This document shows positions 20,783-29,533 of a stretch of DNA of 34,813 nucleotides, in pieces. Made by a program: the position numbers and the translations under genes. Below the pieces are notes generated by a model. It had not been told where the DNA came from, searched no databases, and saw nothing but the letters and a program-made list of their open reading frames with translations. The stretch is from positions 1-34,813 of the IMG/VR virus record IMGVR_UViG_3300023313_000020; one strand, written 5' to 3'. This DNA is from a virus. Within the stretch, counting starts at the first letter, position 1. Each line of letters starts with the position of its first letter.

Positions 20783-20799
20783 GGGTTATAACAACAGAG

Positions 20800-20827
20800 A
20801 GGGCGGCTTCGGTCGCCTTCTTTTTTT
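20800..20827 (+). terminator. Rho-independent terminator with UUCG tetraloop
   Basis: A 6-pair core stem GGCGGC/GTCGCC (20802-20807 with 20812-20817, one G-T pair) closes the very stable C(TTCG)G loop, can be extended by two weak pairs, and is followed by TTC and seven T. It stands between the capsid/decoration genes and the next virion genes; some read-through is needed for those. Confidence 0.9.
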
Positions 20828-20849
20828 AATATAAACAAAAGGATATAAC

Positions 20850-21044
20850 ATGGCAACCACAAAACTATCATTCGACCAAGGTGATGAAAAACATTTTGGC
20901 TCAACAGGAATAACAAAAGCAGTAGGCGGCGCAATCACAGCAGCGGTTGAAGTTACCTATGATGCTTCACTAATCACACGCAGTGAACTTTATCGTGCGC
21001 TAGAAGATATCGCAGACGCAGTTCAAGGCAACGACTTTAGCTAA
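20850..21044 (+). CDS. Small virion-region protein, unknown
   Basis: A 64-residue protein after the terminator, with AAAGGA upstream. It has a beta-type start and a helix near the C-terminus (SELYRALEDIADAVQG). Its stop overlaps the next start by one base. Probably structural by context; no family is recognised. Confidence 0.45.
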   Translation: MATTKLSFDQGDEKHFGSTGITKAVGGAITAAVEVTYDASLITRSELYRALEDIADAVQGNDFS

Positions 21045-21340
21045 TGAGCTTTCGTAAGTTTTCAGCCGATGAGGATACACAGCTCTGTACACTTGTGGAT
21101 ATGAACGGCGTGGAGGTTTACAAAGACAACGCTCACTTAGATAGATATAAAGTTACTGACATGGACACGTCAGGAGCAACACAATACTTTGGATACACTG
21201 ATATTATTGGTGCATGGTATCTAATGGAAAACAACACAACAACCAATACATTTCGATATGTAAGTGGGGATTCAGCTTATCCTACAGCTTGGACAAACAG
21301 GGCTTCACAAACATACGATTATTTTTACAACATTTTTTAA
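21044..21340 (+). CDS. Small virion-region protein, unknown
   Basis: A 98-residue protein rich in Asp, Thr, Tyr and Trp. FRKFSADEDTQL and TDIIGAWYLMENNTTTNTFR look like phage fibre or decoration sequences, with a Tyr-rich end. It overlaps the previous stop. A virion role is inferred from neighbours. Confidence 0.45.
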   Translation: MSFRKFSADEDTQLCTLVDMNGVEVYKDNAHLDRYKVTDMDTSGATQYFGYTDIIGAWYLMENNTTTNTFRYVSGDSAYPTAWTNRASQTYDYFYNIF

Positions 21341-21351
21341 GGAGATATAAA

Positions 21352-21801
21352 ATGGCGGCAGATGCTTGGGTACTACATGACAATGCAAAAGAATATATAG
21401 GTGATGGTACGATTGATTTGGATAATGACGCATTTAAAGTCGCATTATTTTTATCAACCTCAAACGTAGCAACAACATCGGTTGACGCTTTCGGCGCAGC
21501 CACAAACGAACATGCAAACGCTTTCGGTTACACAACAGGCGGAGTAGCTCTATCAGCGGTAACTTGGGTTAACAGCGCAGGAACAGTAACCTTTGACAGT
21601 GCGGATCCAGCATGGACAGCAGCAGGCGGCTCTATTATAGCACGCTACGCAGTATTGTATGATGATACAGTAGCAGCACCAGTAGCTAAGCCTATCATAG
21701 CTCATTGCTTGATGGATAACGCACCTGCGGACATTACCGTGACTGATACCAACGTACTGACATTACAGTTACCAGTTGGCGGTTACTTCCAGAGCAGCTA
21801 A
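21352..21801 (+). CDS. Conserved virion structural protein
   Basis: A 149-residue protein. ATG 21352 has an ideal AAGGAGATATAA leader; the frame is open further upstream but would run through the preceding gene. The block WVNSAGTVTFDSADPAWTAA (about 76-95) and ARYAVLYDDTVAAPVAKPII match a beta-rich protein often found next to phage capsid or tail genes. It is likely a head or tail surface protein. Confidence 0.6.
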   Translation: MAADAWVLHDNAKEYIGDGTIDLDNDAFKVALFLSTSNVATTSVDAFGAATNEHANAFGYTTGGVALSAVTWVNSAGTVTFDSADPAWTAAGGSIIARYAVLYDDTVAAPVAKPIIAHCLMDNAPADITVTDTNVLTLQLPVGGYFQSS

Positions 21802-21803
21802 TC

Positions 21804-21983
21804 ATGAAAGCTTGTCCAGTGTGTGGTAGCACAGACTTAAAGCTTCATCAGAATCAAATTGCGGTGTGTGCTATTCATGGCACGCACCCTACTGGTTTTT
21901 GGGTGGAGTGTGAGGATTGTGAACTAGAATCACCTATACAACCAACATTTCAGGAAGCGGTAACATCATGGAATAGCTTATAA
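21804..21983 (+). CDS. Lar-like restriction-alleviation zinc protein
   Basis: A 59-residue protein. KACPVCGS (2-9), a central FWVECEDCELESP (32-44) and EAVTSWNSL at the end fit the Lar family (CPFCG ... V.C..C.A..P ... eAi..WN). In the Rac prophage Lar reduces restriction by type I enzymes, thought to be by raising modification; here such a role is inference. It overlaps the next gene by one base (TAATG), and sits oddly among virion genes. Confidence 0.65.
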   Translation: MKACPVCGSTDLKLHQNQIAVCAIHGTHPTGFWVECEDCELESPIQPTFQEAVTSWNSL

Positions 21984-22966
21984 TGGCTATTGAAAACCTA
22001 GATCCAGCAGGCGGTAATTTTACACTAACGTCAAATACTGGACCAACCACGGCAACATACACACCAAACACCACGGCAGACTATACAGGTGATGGCGATG
22101 TGGATAGCTTTCATCTATACAAAGACATTTCAGCAATCTTTGAGGGTGGCACTTCTGGTTTCTATGATACTAACGCAACAGCTAATCAGGTTATAACCTT
22201 TGATGTATTGATGACAACAGATAACGCCAATGCCAGATATTATATAGGCAGCGCTATATCAGATGTAGGCGGCATTGATGGCTCAAAGAATGGTACAGAA
22301 GGCACATATTCAGAGTTCGGACCAGGCTATATAAAGTTTGGCAATTTAATAGATGGCACAAGATACACCTTTGGACAAGGTCTAACATCAGGAACACTAG
22401 CTTATTTTACGTTAACTTATGATCCAGCGGCAGACACAGCTCAATTAGATTGGTATTCAGATGCAGGTAGAACAACTCTAGTTGAATCAAGCGGCGCGCT
22501 AGATATGTCAATTGGTCCTGACTCGCTTGCAGGCGGAGTATCCACCTTTCAAGCTATGGACACCGCGCCTAGGGGTAAGGGGGCAGCACTATATCAATAC
22601 AAAATATCCAACGTAGACTTTAATGAGTCGGCAGGAGTTACGGTAAACCTAGTATCTGGAGCAATAGGATATACAGGTCAAGCACCATCACCAGTTGTAG
22701 CACCTCCACCAAAGCATGTAAACGCAACACTACAAGATTCAGGTGGCACAGCAATACCAGATGGTGTCAAGGTTCTAGCTTTTCTTGCAACAGACTTTGC
22801 AACAGGCACAGCAAACTCAATAGGCAATGATGTAACATCAGGCGGCACAGGTTCGGTTTCTGTACAGGTATCAACATCATCAGATTGTGTGTTAGTAGCA
22901 GACTTATTAAATTCATCAGTTCCATTAGGTGAGGTAGTGATTACTGACATAATAGTGCCAGTCTAA
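21983..22966 (+). CDS. Putative virion surface protein with lectin-like and Ig-like parts
   Basis: A 327-residue protein. Residues about 1-205 are beta-rich with a pattern of a concanavalin/LamG-type sandwich (VITFDVLMTTDNANARYYIG, then YIKFGNLIDGTRYTFGQG). One VSGAIGYTGQAP unit (about 224-235) follows, the same unit as the repeats in the next protein, then a Pro-rich hinge (APPP) and a C-terminal Ig-like domain. Surface binding to glycans or host envelope is an inference. It overlaps the next gene by one base. Confidence 0.5.
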   Translation: MAIENLDPAGGNFTLTSNTGPTTATYTPNTTADYTGDGDVDSFHLYKDISAIFEGGTSGFYDTNATANQVITFDVLMTTDNANARYYIGSAISDVGGIDGSKNGTEGTYSEFGPGYIKFGNLIDGTRYTFGQGLTSGTLAYFTLTYDPAADTAQLDWYSDAGRTTLVESSGALDMSIGPDSLAGGVSTFQAMDTAPRGKGAALYQYKISNVDFNESAGVTVNLVSGAIGYTGQAPSPVVAPPPKHVNATLQDSGGTAIPDGVKVLAFLATDFATGTANSIGNDVTSGGTGSVSVQVSTSSDCVLVADLLNSSVPLGEVVITDIIVPV

Positions 22967-23910
22967 TGAGTGTATGGTATGGGCGCGACCCCAGTCAAGG
23001 CAGTGGAGTATTTAGAGGGTTTAACCCTAGCCAGCAAGCTACAGGCAATAAAACTATTGCTTGTATTGCTGGCTCACTGGTATTCGCTGGATTAGTCTTA
23101 TCGGTATCTTTTACCGAGAATCTGACTATATACCCTCCTAATGGTAGTTTATCACTAATAGGAAGCTCACCTACCACCCTAGTATCAGATAATAAAACAA
23201 TATCAACGCCAAGTGGAGCAGTATCATTTACAGGTAAGCTTTCAGTAATCAATGTATCTGACTATCAAAATATATCACTGGTATCAGGTAGCTATACATT
23301 TACAGGTAAAACATCAGCGGTAGATGTGACAAATAATATATATATATATCCGCAAGTAGGCGCAATATCATACGGTGGAAGCACAGCTATAGTAGATGCT
23401 ACAGCTAATGCTAACATAAAACCATCACAAGGATTTATAACATATACAGGCTATACTCCATCTATTAGTGCTACAGATAACAAGGATATATCTTGTTTGT
23501 CTAGCTTGTTGTCATACGCAGGACAAGCACCTCAAGTTGTATCTTCATTGAATGTTGATGTGATTACAATATCTGGCTCAATTACACATGCAGGTAATGC
23601 GCCTTCAATATACGCATCAGCAACCATACCAATGACATCACAATCATTAAGCTATAATGGACAGGCAGCTAACATAAACATAAGTGCAGACAGAACTATC
23701 CAGACTGTTTCAGGCGCAATAGACTACACAGGCGGCACTATTAGTGTTATACTGCCAAAGAATATAACTCTTTTTGCTGGAGCATTGTTGTTTAGTGGAC
23801 AATCACCAGCCATATCTATAGTAAAACCATACACCACTAAAACAGTGGTCGGTATTGGTGGCGGCATAGGTATTGATTCAGCAAATAAAGAAATAATAAT
23901 TTTGGTATAA
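22966..23910 (+). CDS. Beta-repeat virion surface protein
   Basis: A 314-residue protein made of about 11 repeats of 22-24 residues (about residues 32-295). Each has the form (A/S)-(I/L/V)-x-(Y/F)-(T/A/S)-G, then a variable strand, then (N/D)-x-x-I-x-x-x-S-G. This should form an extended or solenoid beta structure. Together with the preceding gene it is probably displayed on the head or tail. Repeats of this sort can expand or contract between strains. No family is certain. Confidence 0.55.
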   Translation: MSVWYGRDPSQGSGVFRGFNPSQQATGNKTIACIAGSLVFAGLVLSVSFTENLTIYPPNGSLSLIGSSPTTLVSDNKTISTPSGAVSFTGKLSVINVSDYQNISLVSGSYTFTGKTSAVDVTNNIYIYPQVGAISYGGSTAIVDATANANIKPSQGFITYTGYTPSISATDNKDISCLSSLLSYAGQAPQVVSSLNVDVITISGSITHAGNAPSIYASATIPMTSQSLSYNGQAANINISADRTIQTVSGAIDYTGGTISVILPKNITLFAGALLFSGQSPAISIVKPYTTKTVVGIGGGIGIDSANKEIIILV

Positions 23911-23921
23911 GGATTTAAGAT

Positions 23922-24530
23922 ATGGCACTAACAGACATTGAACTATGCTCAAGAGCATTAACACGGCTAGGCGCACACCCTATCCAGTCATTTACAGACG
24001 GAACAGACATTGCATCAGCATGTGATTCAGTATATGGATCTATACTTGAAAGCGAGTTGTCAGTTTATCCATGGCGTTTTGCTATGAAGAAAGCTACCCT
24101 TGCACAGTTAGCAGACACACCAGTCAATGAATGGACTTATGCTTACCAGCTACCAACAGATCGTATTGGCGCACCATTCGCATTATTCGATAGCACTAGA
24201 GTTGGAGCAACACCATTCAAGCGTTATGAAGTGTTTGCGGATAAGATCTTCACAGACGCTAACCAGTTAGTTATCGACTATCCATATAAGCCAAGTGAGT
24301 CTGCATTTCCTGCATACTTTTCAGAGTTCATGGTATTAGCTATTGCATCAGCTTTAGCAATGCCAGTTACAGACCAAGCTAACACAGCGGACTTCTATCA
24401 TGCTAAGGCATACGGTACACCATCAGAGAATGGCAATGGTGGCGCACTAGGTCGCGCACGTCGGGCAGATTCAGCACAGAACCCACCACAGCAGATTGTT
24501 GATTTCAGCTTAGTAGATGCGAGGTTCTAA
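23922..24530 (+). CDS. Tail tubular protein A, T7 gp11-like
   Basis: A 202-residue protein. The opening ALTDIELCSRALTRLGAHPI and the SVYPWRFAMKKATL block are characteristic of the podovirus adaptor (gp11 type) that sits below the portal. A YQLPTDRIG stretch follows. Length is close to T7 gp11 (196). It is followed directly by the gp12-like gene, the normal order. Confidence 0.92.
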   Translation: MALTDIELCSRALTRLGAHPIQSFTDGTDIASACDSVYGSILESELSVYPWRFAMKKATLAQLADTPVNEWTYAYQLPTDRIGAPFALFDSTRVGATPFKRYEVFADKIFTDANQLVIDYPYKPSESAFPAYFSEFMVLAIASALAMPVTDQANTADFYHAKAYGTPSENGNGGALGRARRADSAQNPPQQIVDFSLVDARF

Positions 24531-26489
24531 GTGCCACGTTTAAAGACTATACAGAATTCTTTCACATCAGGTGAACTAGACCCTTTGTTAAGAGGTCGTA
24601 CAGATATCAAGCAATACTTCCAAGGCTTAGAGAAAGCACGTAATGTATTCTTGATTCCTCAAGGTGGAGCTAAGCGCAGATATGGTTTTGATTATGTTGA
24701 TACCTTACCTACAGTTGTAGCAGATGGCAGCTTATCAGAATCACGCTGTGTTGATTTCATCTTTAGTAATTCACAAACATATAAACTTATTTTTTGTGAC
24801 TTAAAGATTCTAGTTTATCTTGGTAAAGCACTGCAAGCAACAATCACTTCGCCTTATTTATCAACGGATATGGCAGGCATTAACTGGACTCAAGGGTTCG
24901 ACTCAATGCTTATATTCCATGAAGAATATGGAATCCGTGAATTGAAACGTGGAGCATCGCACACAGCATGGACATTATCAGTTAAGACTATAACAAATGC
25001 ACCAATGTATAACTTTGTGCCAGCATCGGCTAACCCAGGAGGAACGCTTACACCGTCTGCGGTTACTGGCACAGTAAACTTGACAAGAAGCTCGGCTGGA
25101 TTCACTACAGCTCATATTGGACAGTATGTAGAGGGTAATGGTGGGCGCGCACGCATTGTAGCATATGTAAGTTCTACTAAAGTAAAAGCTTACATGGTTA
25201 TACCTTTTTATGATACAGCAGCCATAGCTAGTGGATCATGGAGCATAGAATCTGGATATGAAAACGCATGGAGCGCAACAAGAGGTTATCCAAGAAGCGG
25301 CACGTTCCACAAAGGACGCTTAGTAATTGGTGGCTCAAGGGATTTACCGCAGACAGTTTGGTTCAGTACCATAAACGACTTCTTTGATTTTGACTTAGGA
25401 ACTAACCTAGATGATGAAGCGATACAGGTTACACTACAGACAGATAGCGTGGCATCAATCAATCAGGTATTCTCAGGTAGGCACTTGCAGATATTTACTT
25501 CATCAGACGAGTTCTTTGTCCCAAGCGTAAACCCTATCACACCTAACAGTATTGAGATTAAGCGCACAACCAGCTTTGGTTCTAAGCAAGGTTTAAGAGT
25601 TCATAATGTGGATGGAGCAACCATCTTCCTTAATCGTACAGGTGGGCAAGTTCGTGAATTCTTATATAACGATATTAACCAAGGCTACAATGCAGAGTCA
25701 TTATCATTACTTGCATCACATTTATTAGTCAATCCAGTTGATACAGCATTCAGGAAATCAACAAGCACAGAGGACGCAGATTATCTGTTCGTTGTAAATA
25801 GTGATGGCACTCTAGCAATTATGAATACCTTACGCACACAAGACGTTACTGGTTGGAGTTTGATTGAAACCCAAGGCTTAATCAAGTCAGTTGGTGTTGA
25901 ACTTGATACTATATTTTTTGTTATAGAGCGCGTCATAAATGGTACAACCGTACGGCACATTGAATACTTTGATTCAAGCAATGCGCTAGATGCTTCATCA
26001 GTTCAGACAGTCGGTACACCAACAGACACGTTTACAGGGTTAAGTCATCTTAATGGCGAGACAGTGAAGGTTTTAGCAGATGGCAATGTACTTACCCCAG
26101 TTCTAGTTTCAGGCGGCTCAGCGACGATTGAGCGTGTAGCTACAACAGTGGAGTTTGGTTTATCATATAAAGCATCAGGCGACGACTATCAAATCAAGAC
26201 AATGCCTATCGAACAACAGCTGCCAGATGGCACAATGGTAGGCAGAAAGAAACGTGTGGTGGAAGTAACACTGCAATTAGACAGCACAAAATCAATAAAA
26301 GTAAATCAAAACAGGGTTGCATTTAGACAGTTAGGCGATAGCCTGCTTGACATATCAACATCATCTTTCACAGGGCAAAAAGTAGTTGAAGGTATGTTAG
26401 GCTTTACAGATGAAGCACAGGTCGAAGTTAGTGATGATGCCCCATTGCCAGCAACAATTTTAGCGATTAGCTACAAAGTCGCAGTTTAA
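24531..26489 (+). CDS. Tail tubular protein B (nozzle), T7 gp12-like
   Basis: A 652-residue protein with a GTG start directly after the preceding stop. The N-terminus (IQNSFTSGELDPLLRGRTDI, then KARNVFLIPQGGAKRRYGF) is the signature of phage tail-tube B/stabilisation proteins; KGRLVIGGSRDLPQTVWFS and GAIFL-type later blocks also fit. It forms the tail nozzle to which fibres attach. The T7 protein is 794 residues. Confidence 0.92.
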   Translation: MPRLKTIQNSFTSGELDPLLRGRTDIKQYFQGLEKARNVFLIPQGGAKRRYGFDYVDTLPTVVADGSLSESRCVDFIFSNSQTYKLIFCDLKILVYLGKALQATITSPYLSTDMAGINWTQGFDSMLIFHEEYGIRELKRGASHTAWTLSVKTITNAPMYNFVPASANPGGTLTPSAVTGTVNLTRSSAGFTTAHIGQYVEGNGGRARIVAYVSSTKVKAYMVIPFYDTAAIASGSWSIESGYENAWSATRGYPRSGTFHKGRLVIGGSRDLPQTVWFSTINDFFDFDLGTNLDDEAIQVTLQTDSVASINQVFSGRHLQIFTSSDEFFVPSVNPITPNSIEIKRTTSFGSKQGLRVHNVDGATIFLNRTGGQVREFLYNDINQGYNAESLSLLASHLLVNPVDTAFRKSTSTEDADYLFVVNSDGTLAIMNTLRTQDVTGWSLIETQGLIKSVGVELDTIFFVIERVINGTTVRHIEYFDSSNALDASSVQTVGTPTDTFTGLSHLNGETVKVLADGNVLTPVLVSGGSATIERVATTVEFGLSYKASGDDYQIKTMPIEQQLPDGTMVGRKKRVVEVTLQLDSTKSIKVNQNRVAFRQLGDSLLDISTSSFTGQKVVEGMLGFTDEAQVEVSDDAPLPATILAISYKVAV

Positions 26490-26500
26490 GGAGTTATATT

Positions 26501-26947
26501 ATGGCAATACAAGTCGCAATGTTAGCAATATCAGCTTACTCAGCATACTCAAGCGCGCAGGCACAGAAAGCACAGGGAAAGGCTCAAGAAGCTATAGCAA
26601 TCCAACAAGCTAGAACAGTCGAGTTACAGGGCGAGCAGGACTCTATTGATAAGAGAAAGCAGTTAATGGCTACAATAGCATCAGTTAATGCAGCAGGTGC
26701 AGCATCAGGTATTGCACTAGATGGACAAGGTTCGGTAGCTAATGCCAAAGATCAGGCGAAGGCAGAAGCCACTAGACAACTAAGTTTAGTTCGTCATAAT
26801 ACAGCCATAGGCGCAAACGACAGGCGCATAGCAGGACAGCAAGCGGCATCAGCAGGTAGAGCAAGGGCAACCAGTACGATATTAAGCAGTATGACTTCTA
26901 ATACCAGCAGAGGTGCTGGACTTATGAGTAACGCAGGGGGTAAATGA
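26501..26947 (+). CDS. Internal virion protein, T7 gp14-like
   Basis: A 148-residue, Ala- and Gln-rich protein with a hydrophobic start (AMLAISAYSAYSSA) and helices typical of the gp14-type ejected protein (AASGIALDGQGSVANAKDQA, about residues 66-85, is its conserved middle block). In T7, gp14 enters the outer membrane as the first part of the ejection channel. The gp15- and gp16-like genes follow, as in T7. Confidence 0.75.
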   Translation: MAIQVAMLAISAYSAYSSAQAQKAQGKAQEAIAIQQARTVELQGEQDSIDKRKQLMATIASVNAAGAASGIALDGQGSVANAKDQAKAEATRQLSLVRHNTAIGANDRRIAGQQAASAGRARATSTILSSMTSNTSRGAGLMSNAGGK

Positions 26948-27252
26948 TGTTTGAAGCAATCTTAAATTTCTTTGGGTTAACACGTAAAGGTGATCGTTTA
27001 TTTTATCGTGTATGCTCACAAATTGAACATAATGATAAGACATATATCATCTATGCTTACACTTCAAATCCTAAAACTATCCGCGAAGGCAAGGTTTTTG
27101 GTAATGAAAAGCGTTATGAGTATGAAGTAGATTTAGCCAAGAAGCAGGGATATGATTCCTTGATGGTTAGGAAAAGCAGTGGTAAGGCAGATATACAGGT
27201 GTTTGATGATTCACAGGTTGTAATCCTTGGGGAAGGTAATTACAATGGCTGA
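26944..27252 (+). CDS. Small protein within the internal-protein cluster
   Basis: A 102-residue protein overlapping the previous stop by ATGA; the second ATG at 26947 is also possible. It has a hydrophobic/aromatic start (FEAILNFFGLTRKG) and then beta-type sequence. It overlaps the next gene by 8 bases. No family is recognised; it may be a virion or assembly factor. Confidence 0.5.
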   Translation: MMFEAILNFFGLTRKGDRLFYRVCSQIEHNDKTYIIYAYTSNPKTIREGKVFGNEKRYEYEVDLAKKQGYDSLMVRKSSGKADIQVFDDSQVVILGEGNYNG

Positions 27253-29533
27253 AAGACCAACCTTCCAGAAGCAGCGCAACCAGCTACGTCAAATTGAATC
27301 ACAACAGTTTCAAGGTATTGGGGCATGGGCTGATACAAAGTTACAGTTAGCAGATACAATAGGACAGATTGGCGACAAGATTCAAGCCGATAAGCAAAAG
27401 AAAAACACAGAGCAAGCACGCATAGAAGGCTCACAGGCTGGTGTTAAGGTAGATGAGAATGGCGCGCCATTGTTTGAGATGCGTGATGGAAGCACAATAT
27501 CAGGCAAAGCTTTTAATGATGCAGCACAAAGAACCTATGGCTTATCACTACAAACCAAAGCACGCGAACGCATGGCAGAGATTTCACAGCAGTTCCAAGA
27601 TGATCCAGAACAGCTAAAGGGTGCATTCGACGCTTATAAGAAAGGCGTTTTAAAGGACGTTTACAAAGCTGCACCACAATATGCAGGCTTAGCAGAAGCA
27701 AGTTTGAACGGTATGACGCAGTCTTATGAGCAGAAAGCAATAGCTAATCATACTCAAAAGATTAAAGACAACAATGTAGAAGCCATACATAGTTATGCAG
27801 AATCAACCTTTGATGAAGCCTTAAATGACATTGAGAACCTTCCACCTTCACAATCATTACAGAAGGTAGCACAGCTTCGCACTATGCTTGAGCGCAGTCT
27901 GCTATCCAATGTTGACAAGGAAGCAATAAACACTGACGTTCTAAAAAGCATTTCACCTGAATTAGCAAAAGAGTTTAACCTTGAAAACGCAGACACCAAC
28001 CGCACTGGATATTTAAGCGCGGCTAAAGTTGATAAGCTACTTGCTAAGTTTGACTTTGAAACATCAAAAGCAATGGCTATGCACGGGCTTAGCGCAGCAA
28101 TCAAGAATGATACAGGCGCAGAATACATAAAAGAGTTTCTTGCTACCAAGCAAACAAAGAACATAGATGGGCAGCTTGTAGGATTAGACGAAGCAGATCG
28201 CAGGAAAATATCAAGATCAATGGCATCAGAGTTTTCACGCTCTAAAACATTAGACAAAGTAATCAATGCAGAAGCAGACGCACAGGCTAGAAAAGAAATA
28301 TCATTGCAAGCATCAAATCTTGAGATAGCTACAAATAGTGGAAAGACATCTAAGGAAGAAATAGACGTAGCTTTCGATGAGGGCGTTATATCAGGATCTA
28401 AGCGCACTCAGTTATATGCTAAGCTAGATGCAATATCAGCTAGAGCAGTAAGTAGTGAAAAGGCGATCATTGATGTTTCAGTAGCTATTGATTCAGGTCA
28501 GCCATTAGATTATAAAGATAAGAACAATCAAAGAGGTGTGGATAAATACTTCAAAGAAACTATTGGAACATTCCCAATGGATTCAGCAGAAGCACAGCAA
28601 ACAGCAACACATATTGCAGCAAGCACAGGTATCGTTCCACAAACAGCAGCGGCATACATTCGCACCAATATAGCCAGCCAAGACTTTGAGCAAGCAGCGC
28701 AAGCAGCAGACTTCGCAAGCCGTATGCGTGAAGATGCACCGCAGGCTTATGCTAGGCTACCACAAAACGAGCGAGCTTTCTCACTACAGGTATCAGAGCT
28801 TATCAATGCTGGTATGGGTAAAGAGGATGCTGTCTTAACAGCTAGAAAGAATGTATATGAAACAACAGATGAAGAAAAGAATATACTATCTTCACAGTTT
28901 AATAACACTGATTTCAGGGAGGAATCTAATAGCTTCTTGCTTGACAATGTAGATGATAAATGGTCAGGAGGATTCTTTTCATCTTCGCCAAGTGTTCCAA
29001 ATGAAATGGAAGCAGAGTTTAATATCTTAACCAAGAGCTACTTTGCTCGCACACGAGATGCAGACCAAGCACGCCAACTAGCCTTTGATGACTTGGGTAA
29101 AACTTGGGGTGTTACAGAGTTAGGCGGCAACAAGCGTATGATGAAGTATTCACCTGAACGTATCTATGGTGATGGTAGTGCATCAGATTGGATGCAAAAC
29201 CAGCTAGATTCTAAAGCATCAGAGTATGGCATTAAAGATGTGCAGATAATTTCAGATGCAACAACAGCAAGAGAAAGTCGCCCAAGCTATGTTATGTACC
29301 ACAATGATGAGTTTGGAAATCCTATTCTAGTCATGGATAAGAATGGAGAGGTTGTTCGTTTTACACCTGACTACTCATCTAGCAATGAAGCCAAGAAAGC
29401 AAGGAAAGAAACAGAGAAAAGATTCAATTCAGCATCAGCTAAGCAGCGTGCTTTAGTGCAAGGAAAGAGCAAAGAATTCAATCCACGTTCAACTTCTAAC
29501 ATTGATGTGCGTGGCATATTGGCAGGTAACTAA
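27245..29533 (+). CDS. Internal virion protein, T7 gp15-like
   Basis: A 762-residue protein; ATG 27245 (MAERPTF) is preferred over the upstream TTG. It is mainly long polar helices, rich in Gln, Ala, Glu and Lys, with the opening (KQRNQLRQIESQQFQGIG) and length of the gp15-type ejected protein, which lines the periplasmic channel during DNA entry. It lies between gp14- and gp16-like genes. Its end overlaps the next start by one base. Confidence 0.75.
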   Translation: MAERPTFQKQRNQLRQIESQQFQGIGAWADTKLQLADTIGQIGDKIQADKQKKNTEQARIEGSQAGVKVDENGAPLFEMRDGSTISGKAFNDAAQRTYGLSLQTKARERMAEISQQFQDDPEQLKGAFDAYKKGVLKDVYKAAPQYAGLAEASLNGMTQSYEQKAIANHTQKIKDNNVEAIHSYAESTFDEALNDIENLPPSQSLQKVAQLRTMLERSLLSNVDKEAINTDVLKSISPELAKEFNLENADTNRTGYLSAAKVDKLLAKFDFETSKAMAMHGLSAAIKNDTGAEYIKEFLATKQTKNIDGQLVGLDEADRRKISRSMASEFSRSKTLDKVINAEADAQARKEISLQASNLEIATNSGKTSKEEIDVAFDEGVISGSKRTQLYAKLDAISARAVSSEKAIIDVSVAIDSGQPLDYKDKNNQRGVDKYFKETIGTFPMDSAEAQQTATHIAASTGIVPQTAAAYIRTNIASQDFEQAAQAADFASRMREDAPQAYARLPQNERAFSLQVSELINAGMGKEDAVLTARKNVYETTDEEKNILSSQFNNTDFREESNSFLLDNVDDKWSGGFFSSSPSVPNEMEAEFNILTKSYFARTRDADQARQLAFDDLGKTWGVTELGGNKRMMKYSPERIYGDGSASDWMQNQLDSKASEYGIKDVQIISDATTARESRPSYVMYHNDEFGNPILVMDKNGEVVRFTPDYSSSNEAKKARKETEKRFNSASAKQRALVQGKSKEFNPRSTSNIDVRGILAGN

